A DNA stretch of 64,000 bases. Origin: Alitta virens. Taxonomy: Eukaryota; Annelida; Polychaeta; Phyllodocida; Nereididae. Shown here one piece after another: positions 25,969-39,327 of this stretch. The position numbers and the translations under genes are program-made. The stretch covers positions 26,358,145 through 26,422,144 of the forward strand of contig OW028574.1 in assembly GCA_932294295.1 (NCBI GenBank), given 5' to 3'. The number at the start of each line of letters is the position of its first letter. The stretch's first letter is position 1. The notes under the pieces are model-generated. The model was given only the letters and a program-made list of their open reading frames with translations. It had not been told where the DNA came from and did not search any database.

Positions 25969-27752
25969 AATGTTGTTAACTGTTAATGTTGTTAACTGTT
26001 AATGTTGTTAACTGTTAATGTTGTTAACTGTTAATGTTGTTAACTGTTAATGTTGTTAACTGTTAATGTTGTAAACTGTTAATGTTGTAAACTGTTAATG
26101 TTGTTAACTGTTAATGTTGTTAACTGTTAATGTTGTTAACTGTTAATGTTGTTAACTGTTAATGTTGTTAACTGTTAATGTTGTAAACTGTTAATGTTGT
26201 AAACTGTTAATGTTGTTAACTGTTAATGTTGTTAACTGTTAATGTTGCCAGCTTAATGTTGTTGCCAGCTTAATGTTGTTGACAGCTTAATGTTGACAGC
26301 CTAATGTTGTTGACGGTTAATTTTGACGACTTAATTTTGACAACTTAATGTTGACAGCTCAATGTTGACAGCTTAATGTTGTTGACAGCTTAATGTTGTT
26401 GATAGCTTAATGTTGTTGATAGCTTAATGTTGACAGCTTAATGTTGACAGCTTAATGTTGTTGACAGCTTAATGTTGACAGCATAATGTTGACAGCTTAA
26501 TGTTGACAGCTTAATGTTGACAGCTTAATGTTGACAGCTTATTGTTGACAGCTTATTGTTGACAGCTTAATGTTGACAGCTTAATGTTGACAGCTTAATG
26601 TTGTTAACTGTTAATGTTGTTAACTGTTAATGTTGTTAACTGTTAATGTTGTTAACTGTTAATGTTGTTAACTGTTAATGTTGTTAACTGTTAATGTTGT
26701 TAACTGTTAATGTTGTTAACTGTTAATGTTGCTAACTGTTAATGTTGTAAACTGTTAATGTTGTTAACTGTTAATGTTGTTAACTGTTAATGTTGTTAAC
26801 TGTTAATGTTGCCAGCTTAATGTTGTTGCCAGCTTAATGTTGTTGACAGCTTAATGTTGACAGCCTAATGTTGTTGACGGTTAATTTTGACAACTTAATT
26901 TTCACAACTTAATGTTGACAGCTCAATGTTGACAGCTTAATGTTGTTGACAGCTTAATGTTGTTGATAGCTTAATGTTGTTGATAGCTTAATGTTGACAG
27001 CTTAATGTTGACAGCTTAATGTTGTTGACAGCTTAATGTTGACAGCTTAATGTTGACAGCTTAATGTTGACAGCTTAATGTTGACAGCTTAATGTTGACA
27101 GCTTAATGTTGACAGCTTAATGTTGACAGCTTATTGTTGACAGCTTATTGTTGACAGCTTAATGTTGACAGCTTAATGTTGACAGCTTAATGTTGACAGC
27201 CTAATGTTGACAGCCTAAAGTTGACAGCTTAATGTTGACAGGCTAATGTTGACAGCTTAATGTTGACAGCTTAATGTTGACAGCTTAATGTTGACAGCTT
27301 AATGTTGACAGCTTAATGTTGACAGCTTAATGGTGACAGCTTAATGGTGACAGCTTAATGGTGACAGCTTAATGTTGTTGTTAGCTTAATGTTGTTGATA
27401 GCTTAATGTTGACAGCATAATGTTGTTGACAGCTTAATGTTGTTGATAGCTTAATGTTGACAGCTTAATGTTGACAGCTTAATGTTGTTGACAGCTTAAT
27501 GTTGACAGCTTAATGTTGACAGCTTAATGTTGACAGCTTATTGTTGACAGCGTATTGTTGACAGCTTAATGTTGACAGCTTAGTGTTGACAGCCTAATGT
27601 TGACAGCCTAATGTTGACAGCTTAATGTTGACAGCTTAATGTTGACAGCTTAATGCTGACAGCTTAATGTTGACAGCCTATTGTTGACAGCTTAATGTTG
27701 TTGAGAGCTTAATGTTGACAGCTTAATGTTGACAGCTTAATGTTGACAGCTT
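25969..27752 (+). repeat. PP unit 1 of a ~1.78 kb tandem triplet
   Basis: P arrays at 25969-26240 (17 units, two GTAAAC doublets; CGG 26313) and 26597-26804 (13 units, GCTAAC + GTAAAC; CGG 26877). The cluster at 26313 has a private GACGAC. The tail is distinctive: GACAGGCT, three GGTGAC units near 27335-27362, a GTTGTTAGC 17-mer near 27378, GACAGCG CpG near 27551 and GTTGAGAGC. The first P also closes duplicate B. Confidence 0.92.
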
Positions 27753-29520
27753 AATGTTGTTAACTGTTAATGTTGTTAACTGTTAATGTTGTTAACTGTT
27801 AATGTTGTTAACTGTTAATGTTGTTAACTGTTAATGTTGTTAACTGTTAATGTTGTTAACTGTTAATGTTGTAAACTGTTAATGTTGTAAACTGTTAATG
27901 TTGTTAACTGTTAATGTTGTTAACTGTTAATGTTGTTAACTGTTAATGTTGTTAACTGTTAATGTTGTTAACTGTTAATGTTGTAAACTGTTAATGTTGT
28001 AAACTGTTAATGTTGTTAACTGTTAATGTTGTTAACTGTTAATGTTGCCAGCTTAATGTTGTTGCCAGCTTAATGTTGTTGACAGCTTAATGTTGACAGC
28101 CTAATGTTGTTGACGGTTAATTTTGACAACTTAATTTTGACAACTTAATGTTGACAGCTCAATGTTGACAGCTTAATGTTGTTGACAGCTTAATGTTGTT
28201 GATAGCTTAATGTTGTTGATAGCTTAATGTTGACAGCTTAATGTTGACAGCTTAATGTTGTTGACAGCTTAATGTTGACAGCATAATGTTGACAGCTTAA
28301 TGTTGACAGCTTAATGTTGACAGCTTAATGTTGACAGCTTATTGTTGACAGCTTATTGTTGACAGCTTAATGTTGACAGCTTAATGTTGACAGCTTAATG
28401 TTGTTAACTGTTAATGTTGTTAACTGTTAATGTTGTTAACTGTTAATGTTGTTAACTGTTAATGTTGTTAACTGTTAATGTTGTTAACTGTTAATGTTGC
28501 TAACTGTTAATGTTGTAAACTGTTAATGTTGTTAACTGTTAATGTTGTTAACTGTTAATGTTGTTAACTGTTAATGTTGCCAGCTTAATGTTGTTGCCAG
28601 GTTAATGTTGTTGACAGCTTAATGTTGACAGCCTAATGTTGTTGACGGTTAATTTTGACAACTTAATTTTCACAACTTAATGTTGACAGCTCAATGTTGA
28701 CAGCTTAATGTTGTTGACAGCTTAATGTTGTTGATAGCTTAATGTTGTTGATAGCTTAATGTTGACAGCTTAATGTTGACAGCTTAATGTTGTTGACAGC
28801 TTAATGTTGACAGCTTAATGTTGACAGCTTAATGTTGACAGCTTAATGTTGACAGCTTAATGTTGACAGCTTAATGTTGACAGCTTAATGTTGACAGCTT
28901 ATTGTTGACAGCTTATTGTTGACAGCTTAATGTTGACAGCTTAATGTTGACAGCTTAATGTTGACAGCCTAATGTTGACAGCCTAAAGTTGACAGCTTAA
29001 TGTTGACAGGCTAATGTTGACAGCTTAATGTTGACAGCTTAATGTTGACAGCTTAATGTTGACAGCTTAATGTTGACAGCTTAATGTTGACAGCTTAATG
29101 GTGACAGCTTAATGGTGACAGCTTAATGGTGACAGCTTAATGTTGTTGTTAGCTTAATGTTGTTGATAGCTTAATGTTGACAGCATAATGTTGTTGACAG
29201 CTTAATGTTGTTGATAGCTTAATGTTGACAGCTTAATGTTGACAGCTTAATGTTGTTGACAGCTTAATGTTGACAGCTTAATGTTGACAGCTTAATGTTG
29301 ACAGCTTATTGTTGACAGCGTATTGTTGACAGCTTAATGTTGACAGCTTAGTGTTGACAGCCTAATGTTGACAGCCTAATGTTGACAGCTTAATGTTGAC
29401 AGCTTAATGTTGACAGCTTAATGCTGACAGCTTAATGTTGACAGCCTATTGTTGACAGCTTAATGTTGTTGAGAGCTTAATGTTGACAGCTTAATGTTGA
29501 CAGCTTAATGTTGACAGCTT
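27753..29520 (+). repeat. PP unit 2 of the ~1.78 kb triplet
   Basis: P arrays at 27753-28040 (18 units; CGG 28113) and 28397-28572 (11 units, GCTAAC + GTAAAC; CGG 28645). A private CCAGGTTAATG replaces CCAGCTTAATG near 28597. The tail repeats unit 1: GACAGGCT, three GGTGAC, GTTGTTAGC near 29147, GACAGCG and GTTGAGAGC. Confidence 0.93.
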
Positions 29521-30880
29521 AATGTTGTTAACTGTTAATGTTGTTAACTGTTAATGTTGTTAACTGTTAATGTTGTTAACTGTTAATGTTGTTAACTGTT
29601 AATGTTGTTAACTGTTAATGTTGTAAACTGTTAATGTTGTAAACTGTTAATGTTGTTAACTGTTAATGTTGTTAACTGTTAATGTTGTTAACTGTTAATG
29701 TTGTTAACTGTTAATGTTGTTAACTGTTAATGTTGTTAACTGTTAATGTTGTAAACTGTTAATGTTGTAAACTGTTAATGTTGTTAACTGTTAATGTTGT
29801 TAACTGTTAATGTTGTTAACTGTTAATGTTGCCAGCTTAATGTTGTTGCCAGCTTAATGTTGTTGACAGCTTAATGTTGACAGCCTAATGTTGTTGACGG
29901 TTAATTTTGACAACTTAATTTTCACAACTTAATGTTGACAGCTCAATGTTGACAGCTTAATGTTGTTGACAGCTTAATGTTGTTGATAGCTTAATGTTGT
30001 TGATAGCTTAATGTTGACAGCTTAATGTTGACAGCTTAATGTTGTTGACAGCTTAATGTTGACAGCATAATGTTGACAGCTTAATGTTGACAGCTTAATG
30101 TTGACAGCTTAATGTTGACAGCTTATTGTTGACAGCTTATTGTTGACAGCTTAATGTTGACAGCTTAATGTTGACAGCTTAATGTTGTTAACTGTTAATG
30201 TTGTTAACTGTTAATGTTGTTAACTGTTAATGTTGTTAACTGTTAATGTTGTTAACTGTTAATGTTGTTAACTGTTAATGTTGTAAACTGTTAATGTTGT
30301 TAACTGTTAATGTTGTTAACTGTTAATGTTGTTAACTGTTAATGTTGTTAACTGTTAATGTTGCCAGCTTAATGTTGTTGCCAGCTTAATGTTGTTGACA
30401 GCTTAATGTTGACAGCCTAATGTTGTTGACGGTTAATTTTGACAACTTAATTTTCACAACTTAATGTTGACAGCTCAATGTTGACAGCTTAATGTTGTTG
30501 ACAGCTTAATGTTGTTGATAGCTTAATGTTGTTGATAGCTTAATGTTGACAGCTTAATGTTGACAGCTTAATGTTGTTGACAGCTTAATGTTGACAGCTT
30601 AATGTTGACAGCTTAATGTTGACAGCTTAATGTTGACAGCTTAATGTTGACAGCTTAATGTTGACAGCTTATTGTTGACAGCTTATTGTTGACAGCTTAA
30701 TGTTGACAGCTTAATGTTGACAGCCTAATGTTGACAGCCTAAAGTTGACAGCTTAATGTTGACAGGCTAATGTTGACAGCTTAATGTTGACAGCTTAATG
30801 TTGACAGCTTAATGTTGACAGCTTAATGTTGACAGCTTAATGTTGACAGCTTAATGTTGACAGCTTAATGTTGACAGCTT
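29521..30880 (+). repeat. PP unit 3 of the triplet, truncated tail
   Basis: P arrays at 29521-29824 (19 units; CGG 29897) and 30181-30356 (11 units, with GTAAAC but no GCTAAC; CGG 30429). The tail starts like units 1 and 2 but lacks the GGTGAC, GTTAGC and GACAGCG markers and passes straight into an S module, so the third copy is cut short. Confidence 0.91.
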
Positions 30881-31496
30881 AATGTTGTTACCTGTTAATG
30901 TTGTTAACTGTTAATGTTGTAAACTGTTAATGTTGCCAGCTTATTGTTGTTGACAGCTTAATGTTGTTGATAGCTTAATGTTGACAGCTTAATGTTGACA
31001 GCTTAATGTTGTTGACAGCCTAATTTTGTTGACAGCTTAATGTTGACAGCTTAATGTTGACAGCTTAATGTTGACAGCTTAATGTTGACAGCTTGATGTT
31101 GACAGCTTAATGTTGACAGCTTAATGTTGACAGCTTAATGTTGACAGCTTAATGTTGTTAACTGTTAATGTTGTAAACTGCTAATGTTGCCAGCTTATTG
31201 TTGTTGACAGCTTAATGTTGTTGATAGCTTAATGTTGACAGCTTAATGTTGTTGACAGCTTAATTTTGTTGACAGCTTAATGTTGACAGCTTAATGTTGA
31301 CAGCTTAATGTTGACAGCTTAATGTTGACAGCTTAATGTTGACAGCCTAATGTTGACAGCTAAATGTTGACAGCTAAATGTTGACAGCTTAATGTTGACA
31401 GCTTAATGTTGACAGCTTAATGTTGACAGCTTTATGTTGACAGCTTAATGTTGACAGCTTAATGTTGACAGCTTAATGTTGACAGCCTAAAGTTGA
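30881..31496 (+). repeat. S module (3 + 2 units)
   Basis: Short arrays at 30881-30928, whose first unit has TTACCTG, and 31151-31182, ending ACTGCT. AATTTTGTTGAC occurs near 31021 and 31262, and two AGCTAAATG units near 31360-31376. The TTACCTG variant is shared with 56973-57020, and otherwise seen only near 49301. Confidence 0.93.
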
Positions 31497-32928
31497 CAGC
31501 CTAATGTTGACAGCTTAATGTTGTTGACGGTTAATTTTGACAGCTTAATGTTGTTGACAGCTTAATGTTGTTGCCAGCTTAATGTTGTTGACAGCTTAAT
31601 GTTGACAGCCTAATATTGTTGACAGTTACTTTTGACAGCTTAATGTTGTTGACAGCTTAATGTTGTTGACAGCTTAATGTTGACAGCTTAATGTTGACAG
31701 CTTAATGTTGACAGCTTAATGTTGACAGCTTGATGTTGACAGCCTAAAGTTGACAGCCTAATGTTGACAGCTTAATGTTGTTGACGGTTAATTTTGACAG
31801 CTTAATGTTGTTGACAGCTTAATGTTGTTGCCAGCTTAATGTTGTTGACAGCTTAATGTTGACAGCCTAATATTGTTGACAGTTAATTTTGACAGCTTAA
31901 TGTTGTTGACAGCTTAATGTTGTTGACAGCTTAATGTTGTTGACAGCTTAATGTTGTTGACAGCTTAATGTTGACAGCTTAATGTTGACAGCTTAATGTT
32001 GACAGCTTAATGTTGACAGCTTAATGTTGACAGCTTAATGTTGACAACTTAATGTTGACAGCTTAATGTTGACAGCTTAATGTTGACAGCTTAATGTTGA
32101 CAGCTTAATGTTGACAGCTTAATGGTGACAGCTTAATGTTGTTGATAGCTTAATGTTGTTGATAGCTTAATGTTGACAGCATAATGTTGTTGACAGCTTA
32201 ATGTTGTTGATAGCTTAATGTTGTTGATAGCTTAATGTTGACAGCTTAATGTTGACAGCTTAATGTTGTTGACAGCTTAATGTTGACAGCTTAATGTTGA
32301 CAGCTTAATGTTGACAGCTTAATGTTGACAGCTTAATGTTGACAGCTTAATGTTGACAGCTTAATGTTGACAGCTTATTGTTGACAGCTTAATGTTGACA
32401 GCTTAGTGTTGACAGCCTAATGCTGACAGCCTAATGTTGACAGCTTAATGTTGACAGCTTAATGTTGACAGCTTAATGTTGACAGCTTAATGCTGACAGC
32501 TTAATGTTGACAGCCTATTGTTGACAGCTTAATGTTGTTGAAAGCTTAATGTTGACAGCTTAATGTTGACAGCTTAATGTTGACAGCTTAATGTTGACAA
32601 CTTATTGTTGACAGCTTAATGTTGACAGCTTAATATTGACAGCCTAATGTTGACAGGCTAATGTTGACAGCTTAATGTTGACAGCTTAATGTTGACAGCT
32701 TATTGTTGACAGCTTATTGTTGACAGCTTAATGTTGACAGCTTAGTGTTGACAGCCTAATGTTGACAGCCTAATGTTGACAGCTTAATGTTGACAGCTTA
32801 ATGTTGACAGCTTAATGTTGACAGCTTAATGTTGACAGCTTAATGTTGACAGCCTATTGTTGACAGCTTAATGTTGTTGAAAGCTTAATGTTGACAGCTT
32901 AATGTTGACAGCTAAATGTTGACAGCTT
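31497..32928 (+). repeat. V module with extended tail
   Basis: Variant CGG clusters at 31527 and 31784, with AATATTGTTGACAGTT at 31612 (ACTTTT) and 31869 (AATTTT), spacing 257. The tail is longer than in other V modules. It carries AATGCTGACAGCC near 32419, AAGCTT at 32542 and 32881, and an R-type tail segment (GACAACTTATTG, GACAGGCT, TTAGTG) from about 32595, suggesting a fusion of a V tail and an R tail. Confidence 0.91.
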
Positions 32929-33723
32929 AATGTTGTTAACTGTTAATGTTGTTAACTGTTAATGTTGTTAACTGTTAATGTTGTTAACTGTTAATGTTGT
33001 AAACTGTTAATGTTGTTAACTGTTAATGTTGTTAACTGTTAATGTTGTTAACTGTTAATGTTGCCAGCTTAATGTTGTTGCCAGCTTAATGTTGTTGACA
33101 GCTTAATGTTGACAGCCTAATGTTGTTGACGGTTAATTTTGACAACTTAATTTTCACAACTTAATGTTGACAGCTCAATGTTGACAGCTTAATGTTGTTG
33201 ACAGCTTAATGTTGTTGATAGCTTAATGTTGTTGACAGCTTAATGTTGACAGCTTAATGTTGACAGCTTAATGTTGTTGACAGCTTAATGTTGTTGACAG
33301 CTTAATGTTGACAGCTTAATGTTGACAGCTTAATGTTGACAGCTTAATGTTGACAGCTTAATGTTGACAGCCTAATGTTGACAGCCTAAAGTTGACAGCT
33401 TAATGTTGACAGCTTAATGTTGACAGCTTAATGTTGACAACTTATTGTTGACAGCTTAATGTTGACAGCTTATTGTTGACAGCTTAATGTTGACAGCTTA
33501 ATGTTGACAGCTTAATGTTGACAGCCTAATGTTGACAGCCTAAAGTTGACAGCTTAATGTTGACAGCTTAATGTTGACAGCTTAATGTTGACAACTTATT
33601 GTTGACAGCTTAATGTTGACAGCTTAATGTTGACAGCCTAATGTTGACAGGCTAATGTTGACAGCTTAATGTTGACAGCTTAATGTTGACAGCTTAATGT
33701 TGACAGCTTAATGTTGACAGCTT
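32929..33723 (+). repeat. P module (8 units)
   Basis: An 8-unit array at 32929-33056, preceded by the AGCTAAATG unit; CGG at 33129. Tail marker order is the same as in 16142-16922 and 24227-25007. The copy at 59080 has nine units. Confidence 0.92.
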
Positions 33724-34698
33724 AATGTTGTTAACTGTTAATGTTGTTAACTGTTAATGTTGTAAACTGTTAATGTTGCCAGCTTATTGTTGTTGACAGC
33801 TTAATGTTGTTGATAGCTTAATGTTGACAGCCTAATGTTGACAGGCTAATGTTGACAGCTTAATGTTGACAGCTTAATGTTGACAGCTTAATGTTGACAG
33901 CTTAATGTTGACAGCTTAATGTTGACAGCTTAATGTTGACAGCTTAATGTTGACAGCTTAATGTTGTTAACTGTTAATGTTGTTAACTGTTAATGTTGTA
34001 AACTGTTAATGTTGCCAGCTTATTGTTGTTGACAGCTTAATGTTGTTGATAGCTTAATGTTGACAGCTTAATGCTGTTGACAGCCTAATTTTGTTGACAG
34101 CTTAATGTTGACAGCTTAATGTTGACAGCTTAATGTTGACAGCTTAATGTTGACAGCTTAATGTTGACAGCTTAATGTTGACAGCTTAATGTTGACAGCT
34201 TAATGTTGACAGCTTAATGTTGACAGCTTAATGTTGACAGCTTAATGGTGACAGCTTAATGGTGACAGCTTAATGGTGACAGCTTAATGTTGTTGATAGC
34301 TTAATGTTGTTGATAGCTTAATGTTGACAGCATAATGTTGTTGACAGCTTAATGTTGTTGATAGCTTAATGTTGTTGATAGCTTAATGTTGACAGCTTAA
34401 TGTTGACAGCTTAATGTTGTTGACAGCTTAATGTTGACAGCTTAATGTTGACAGCTTAATGTTGACAGCTTATTGTTGACAGCGTATTGTTGACAGCTTA
34501 ATGTTGACAGCTTAGTGTTGACAGCCTAATGTTGACAGCCTAATGTTGACAGCTTAATGTTGACAGCTTAATGTTGACAGCTTAATGTTGACAGCTTAAT
34601 GCTGACAGCTTAATGTTGACAGCCTATTGTTGACAGCTTAATGTTGTTGACAGCTTAATGTTGACAGCTTAATGTTGACAGCTTAATGTTGACAGCTT
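33724..34698 (+). repeat. S module (3 + 3 units)
   Basis: Short arrays at 33724-33771 and 33960-34007. AATGCTGTTGAC lies before AATTTTGTTGAC near 34070. The tail has three GGTGAC units near 34247-34275 and GACAGCG CpG near 34482. Where sister S modules have GTTGAGAGC this one has ordinary GTTGACAGC near 34648. Confidence 0.92.
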
Positions 34699-36307
34699 AA
34701 TGTTGTTAACTGTTAATGTTGTTAACTGTTAATGTTGTTAACTGTTAATGTTGTTAACTGTTAATGTTGTTAACTGTTAATGTTGTAAACTGTTAATGTT
34801 GTAAACTGTTAATGTTGTAAACTGTTAATGTTGTTAACTGTTAATGTTGCCAGCTTAATGTTGTTGCCAGCTTAATGTTGTTGACAGCTTAATGTTGACA
34901 GCCTAATGTTGTTGACGGTTAATTTTGACAACTTAATTTTGACAACTTAATGTTGACAGCTCAATGTTGACAGCTTAATGTTGTTGACAGCTTAATGTTG
35001 TTGATAGCTTAATGTTGTTGATAGCTTAATGTTGACAGCTTAATGTTGACAGCTTAATGTTGTTGACAGCTTAATGTTGACAGCATAATGTTGACAGCTT
35101 AATGTTGACAGCTTAATGTTGACAGCTTAATGTTGACAGCTTATTGTTGACAGCTTATTGTTGACAGCTTAATGTTGACAGCTTAATGTTGACAGCTTAA
35201 TGTTGTTAACTGTTAATGTTGTTAACTGTTAATGTTGTTAACTGTTAATGTTGTTAACTGTTAATGTTGTTAACTGTTAATGTTGCTAACTGTTAATGTT
35301 GTAAACTGTTAATGTTGTTAACTGTTAATGTTGTTAACTGTTAATGTTGCCAGCTTAATGTTGTTGCCAGCTTAATGTTGTTGACAGCTTAATGTTGACA
35401 GCCTAATGTTGTTGACGGTTAATTTTGACAACTTAATTTTCACAACTTAATGTTGACAGCTCAATGTTGACAGCTTAATGTTGTTGACAGCTTAATGTTG
35501 TTGATAGCTTAATGTTGTTGATAGCTTAATGTTGACAGCTTAATGTTGACAGCTTAATGTTGTTGACAGCTTAATGTTGACAGCTTAATGTTGACAGCTT
35601 AATGTTGACAGCTTAATGTTGACAGCTTAATGTTGACAGCTTAATGTTGACAGCTTATTGTTGACAGCTTATTGTTGACAGCTTAATGTTGACAGCTTAA
35701 TGTTGACAGCTTAATGTTGACAGCCTAATGTTGACAGCCTAAAGTTGACAGCTTAATGTTGACAGGCTAATGTTGACAGCTTAATGTTGACAGCTTAATG
35801 TTGACAGCTTAATGTTGACAGCTTAATGTTGACAGCTTAATGTTGACAGCTTAATGGTGACAGCTTAATGGTGACAGCTTAATGGTGACAGCTTAATGTT
35901 GTTGTTAGCTTAATGTTGTTGATAGCTTAATGTTGACAGCATAATGTTGTTGACAGCTTAATGTTGTTGATAGCTTAATGTTGTTGATAGCTTAATGTTG
36001 ACAGCTTAATGTTGACAGCTTAATGTTGTTGACAGCTTAATGTTGACAGCTTAATGTTGACAGCTTAATGTTGACAGCTTATTGTTGACAGCGTATTGTT
36101 GACAGCTTAATGTTGACAGCTTAGTGTTGACAGCCTAATGTTGACAGCCTAATGTTGACAGCTTAATGTTGACAGCTTAATGTTGACAGCTTAATGTTGA
36201 CAGCTTAATGCTGACAGCTTAATGTTGACAGCCTATTGTTGAAAGCTTAATGTTGTTGAGAGCTTAATGTTGACAGCTTAATGTTGACAGCTTAATGTTG
36301 ACAGCTT
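34699..36307 (+). repeat. Two P modules (9 + 9 units)
   Basis: Array 34699-34842 has three consecutive GTAAAC units; CGG 34915 with the GAC third block. Array 35199-35342 has GCTAAC + GTAAAC; CGG 35415. The tail has three GGTGAC, GTTGTTAGC near 35900, GACAGCG near 36092, and uniquely both GAAAGC (AAGCTT at 36243) and GAGAGC in adjacent units. Its offset copy 60908-62646 has 17 + 10 units. Confidence 0.92.
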
Positions 36308-37607
36308 AATGTTGTTAACTGTTAATGTTGTTAACTGTTAATGTTGTTAACTGTTAATGTTGTTAACTGTTAATGTTGTTAACTGTTAATGTTGTTAACT
36401 GTTAATGTTGTTAACTGTTAATGTTGTAAACTGTTAATGTTGTAAACTGTTAATGTTGTTAACTGTTAATGTTGTTAACTGTTAATGTTGTTAACTGTTA
36501 ATGTTGTTAACTGTTAATGTTGTTAACTGTTAATGTTGTAAACTGTTAATGTTGTAAACTGTTAATGTTGTTAACTGTTAATGTTGTTAACTGTTAATGT
36601 TGTTAACTGTTAATGTTGCCAGCTTAATGTTGTTGCCAGCTTAATGTTGTTGACAGCTTAATGTTGACAGCCTAATGTTGTTGACGGTTAATTTTGACAA
36701 CTTAATTTTCACAACTTAATGTTGACAGCTCAATGTTGACAGCTTAATGTTGTTGACAGCTTAATGTTGTTGATAGCTTAATGTTGTTGATAGCTTAATG
36801 TTGACAGCTTAATGTTGACAGCTTAATGTTGTTGACAGCTTAATGTTGACAGCATAATGTTGACAGCTTAATGTTGACAGCTTAATGTTGACAGCTTAAT
36901 GTTGACAGCTTATTGTTGACAGCTTATTGTTGACAGCTTAATGTTGACAGCTTAATGTTGACAGCTTAATGTTGTTAACTGTTAATGTTGTTAACTGTTA
37001 ATGTTGTTAACTGTTAATGTTGCTAACTGTTAATGTTGTAAACTGTTAATGTTGTTAACTGTTAATGTTGTTAACTGTTAATGTTGTTAACTGTTAATGT
37101 TGTTAACTGTTAATGTTGCCAGCTTAATGTTGTTGCCAGCTTAATGTTGTTGACAGCTTAATGTTGACAGCCTAATGTTGTTGACGGTTAATTTTGACAA
37201 CTTAATTTTCACAACTTAATGTTGACAGCTCAATGTTGACAGCTTAATGTTGTTGACAGCTTAATGTTGTTGATAGCTTAATGTTGTTGATAGCTTAATG
37301 TTGACAGCTTAATGTTGACAGCTTAATGTTGTTGACAGCTTAATGTTGACAGCTTAATGTTGACAGCTTAATGTTGACAGCTTAATGTTGACAGCTTAAT
37401 GTTGACAGCTTAATGTTGACAGCTTATTGTTGACAGCTTAATGTTGACAGCTTAATGTTGACAGCCTAATGTTGACAGCCTAAAGTTGACAGCTTAATGT
37501 TGACAGGCTAATGTTGACAGCTTAATGTTGACAGCTTAATGTTGACAGCTTAATGTTGACAGCTTAATGTTGACAGCTTAATGTTGACAGCTTAATGTTG
37601 ACAGCTT
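36308..37607 (+). repeat. Two P modules (19 + 9 units); start of 5.3 kb duplicate C
   Basis: Array 36308-36611 (19 units, two GTAAAC doublets), CGG 36684. Array 36968-37111 (9 units, GCTAAC + GTAAAC), CGG 37184. The tail has GACAGGCT but no GGTGAC and leads to an S module. Counterparts: 41609-42968 (offset 5301-5347) and 62647-63974 (offset 26339). Confidence 0.93.
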
Positions 37608-38250
37608 AATGTTGTTAACTGTTAATGTTGTTAACTGTTAATGTTGTAAACTGTTAATGTTGCCAGCTTATTGTTGTTGACAGCTTAATGTTGTTGATAG
37701 CTTAATGTTGACAGCTTAATGTTGACAGCTTAATGTTGTTGACAGCCTAATTTTGTTGACAGCTTAATGTTGACAGCTTAATGTTGACAGCTTAATGTTG
37801 ACAGCTTAATGTTGACAGCTTAATGTTGACAGCTTAATGTTGACAGCTTAATGTTGACAGCTTAATGTTGACAGCTTAATGTTGTTAACTGTTAATGTTG
37901 TAAACTGCTAATGTTGCCAGCTTATTGTTGTTGACAGCTTAATGTTGTTGATAGCTTAATGTTGACAGCTTAATGTTGTTGACAGCTTAATTTTGTTGAC
38001 AGCTTAATGTTGACAGCTTAATGTTGACAGCTTAATGTTGACAGCTTAATGTTGACAGCTTAATGTTGACAGCTTAATGTTGACAGCTTAATGTTGACAG
38101 CCTAATGTTGACAGCTAAATGTTGACAGCTAAATGTTGACAGCTTAATGTTGACAGCTTAATGTTGACAGCTTTATGTTGACAGCTTTATGTTGACAGCT
38201 TAATGTTGACAGCTTAATGTTGACAGCATAATGTTGACAGCCTAAAGTTG
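37608..38250 (+). repeat. S module (3 + 2 units), duplicate C
   Basis: Short arrays at 37608-37655 and 37878-37909 (ending ACTGCT), each with CCAGC, ATTGTTGTTGAC and GATAGC followers; two AGCTAAATG and two GCTTTATG units in the tail. Counterpart 42969-43620 at offset 5361 for both arrays. Confidence 0.93.
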
Positions 38251-39327
38251 ACAGCCTAATGTTGACAGCTTAATGTTGTTGACGGTTAATTTTGACAGCT
38301 TAATGTTGTTGACAGCTTAATGTTGTTGCCAGCTTAATGTTGTTGACAGCTTAATGTTGACAGCCTAATATTGTTGACAGTTACTTTTGACAGCTTAATG
38401 TTGTTGACAGCTTAATGTTGTTGACAGCTTAATGTTGACAGCTTAATGTTGACAGCTTAATGTTGACAGCTTAATGTTGACAGCTTGATGTTGACAGCCT
38501 AAAGTTGACAGCCTAATGTTGACAGCTTAATGTTGTTGACGGTTAATTTTGACAGCTTAATGTTGTTGACAGCTTAATGTTGTTGCCAGCTTAATGTTGT
38601 TGACAGCTTAATGTTGACAGCCTAATATTGTTGACAGTTAATTTTGACAGCTTAATGTTGTTGACAGCTTAATGTTGTTGACAGCTTAATGTTGTTGACA
38701 GCTTAATGTTGACAGCTTAATGTTGACAGCTTAATGTTGACAGCTTAATGTTGACAGCTTAATGTTGACAGCTTAATGTTGACAGCTTAATGTTGACAAC
38801 TTAATGTTGACAGCTTAATGTTGACAGCTTAATGTTGACAGCTTAATGTTGACAGCTTAATGTTGACAGCTTAATGGTGACAGCTTAATGTTGTTGATAG
38901 CTTAATGTTGTTGATAGCTTAATGTTGACAGCATAATGTTGTTGACAGCTTAATGTTGTTGATAGCTTAATGTTGTTGATAGCTTAATGTTGACAGCTTA
39001 ATGTTGACAGCTTAATGTTGTTGACAGCTTAATGTTGACAGCTTAATGTTGACAGCTTAATGTTGACAGCTTAATGTTCACAGCTTAATGTTCACAGCTT
39101 AATGTTGACAGCTTATTGTTGACAGCTTAATGTTGACAGCTTAGTGTTGACAGCCTAATGTTGACAGCCTAATGTTGACAGCTTAATGTTGACAGCTTAA
39201 TGTTGACAGCTTAATGTTGACAGCTTAATGCTGACAGCTTAATGTTGACAGCCTATTGTTGACAGCTTAATGTTGTTGAAAGCTTAATGTTGACAGCTTA
39301 ATGTTGACAGCTTAATGTTGACAGCTT
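38251..39327 (+). repeat. V module, duplicate C
   Basis: Variant CGG clusters at 38282 and 38539, AATATTGTTGACAGTT at 38367 and 38624 (spacing 257). The tail has one GGTGAC near 38876, GACAGCATAATG, and two private GTTCACAGC units near 39078-39095. AAGCTT at 39280. Confidence 0.93.
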
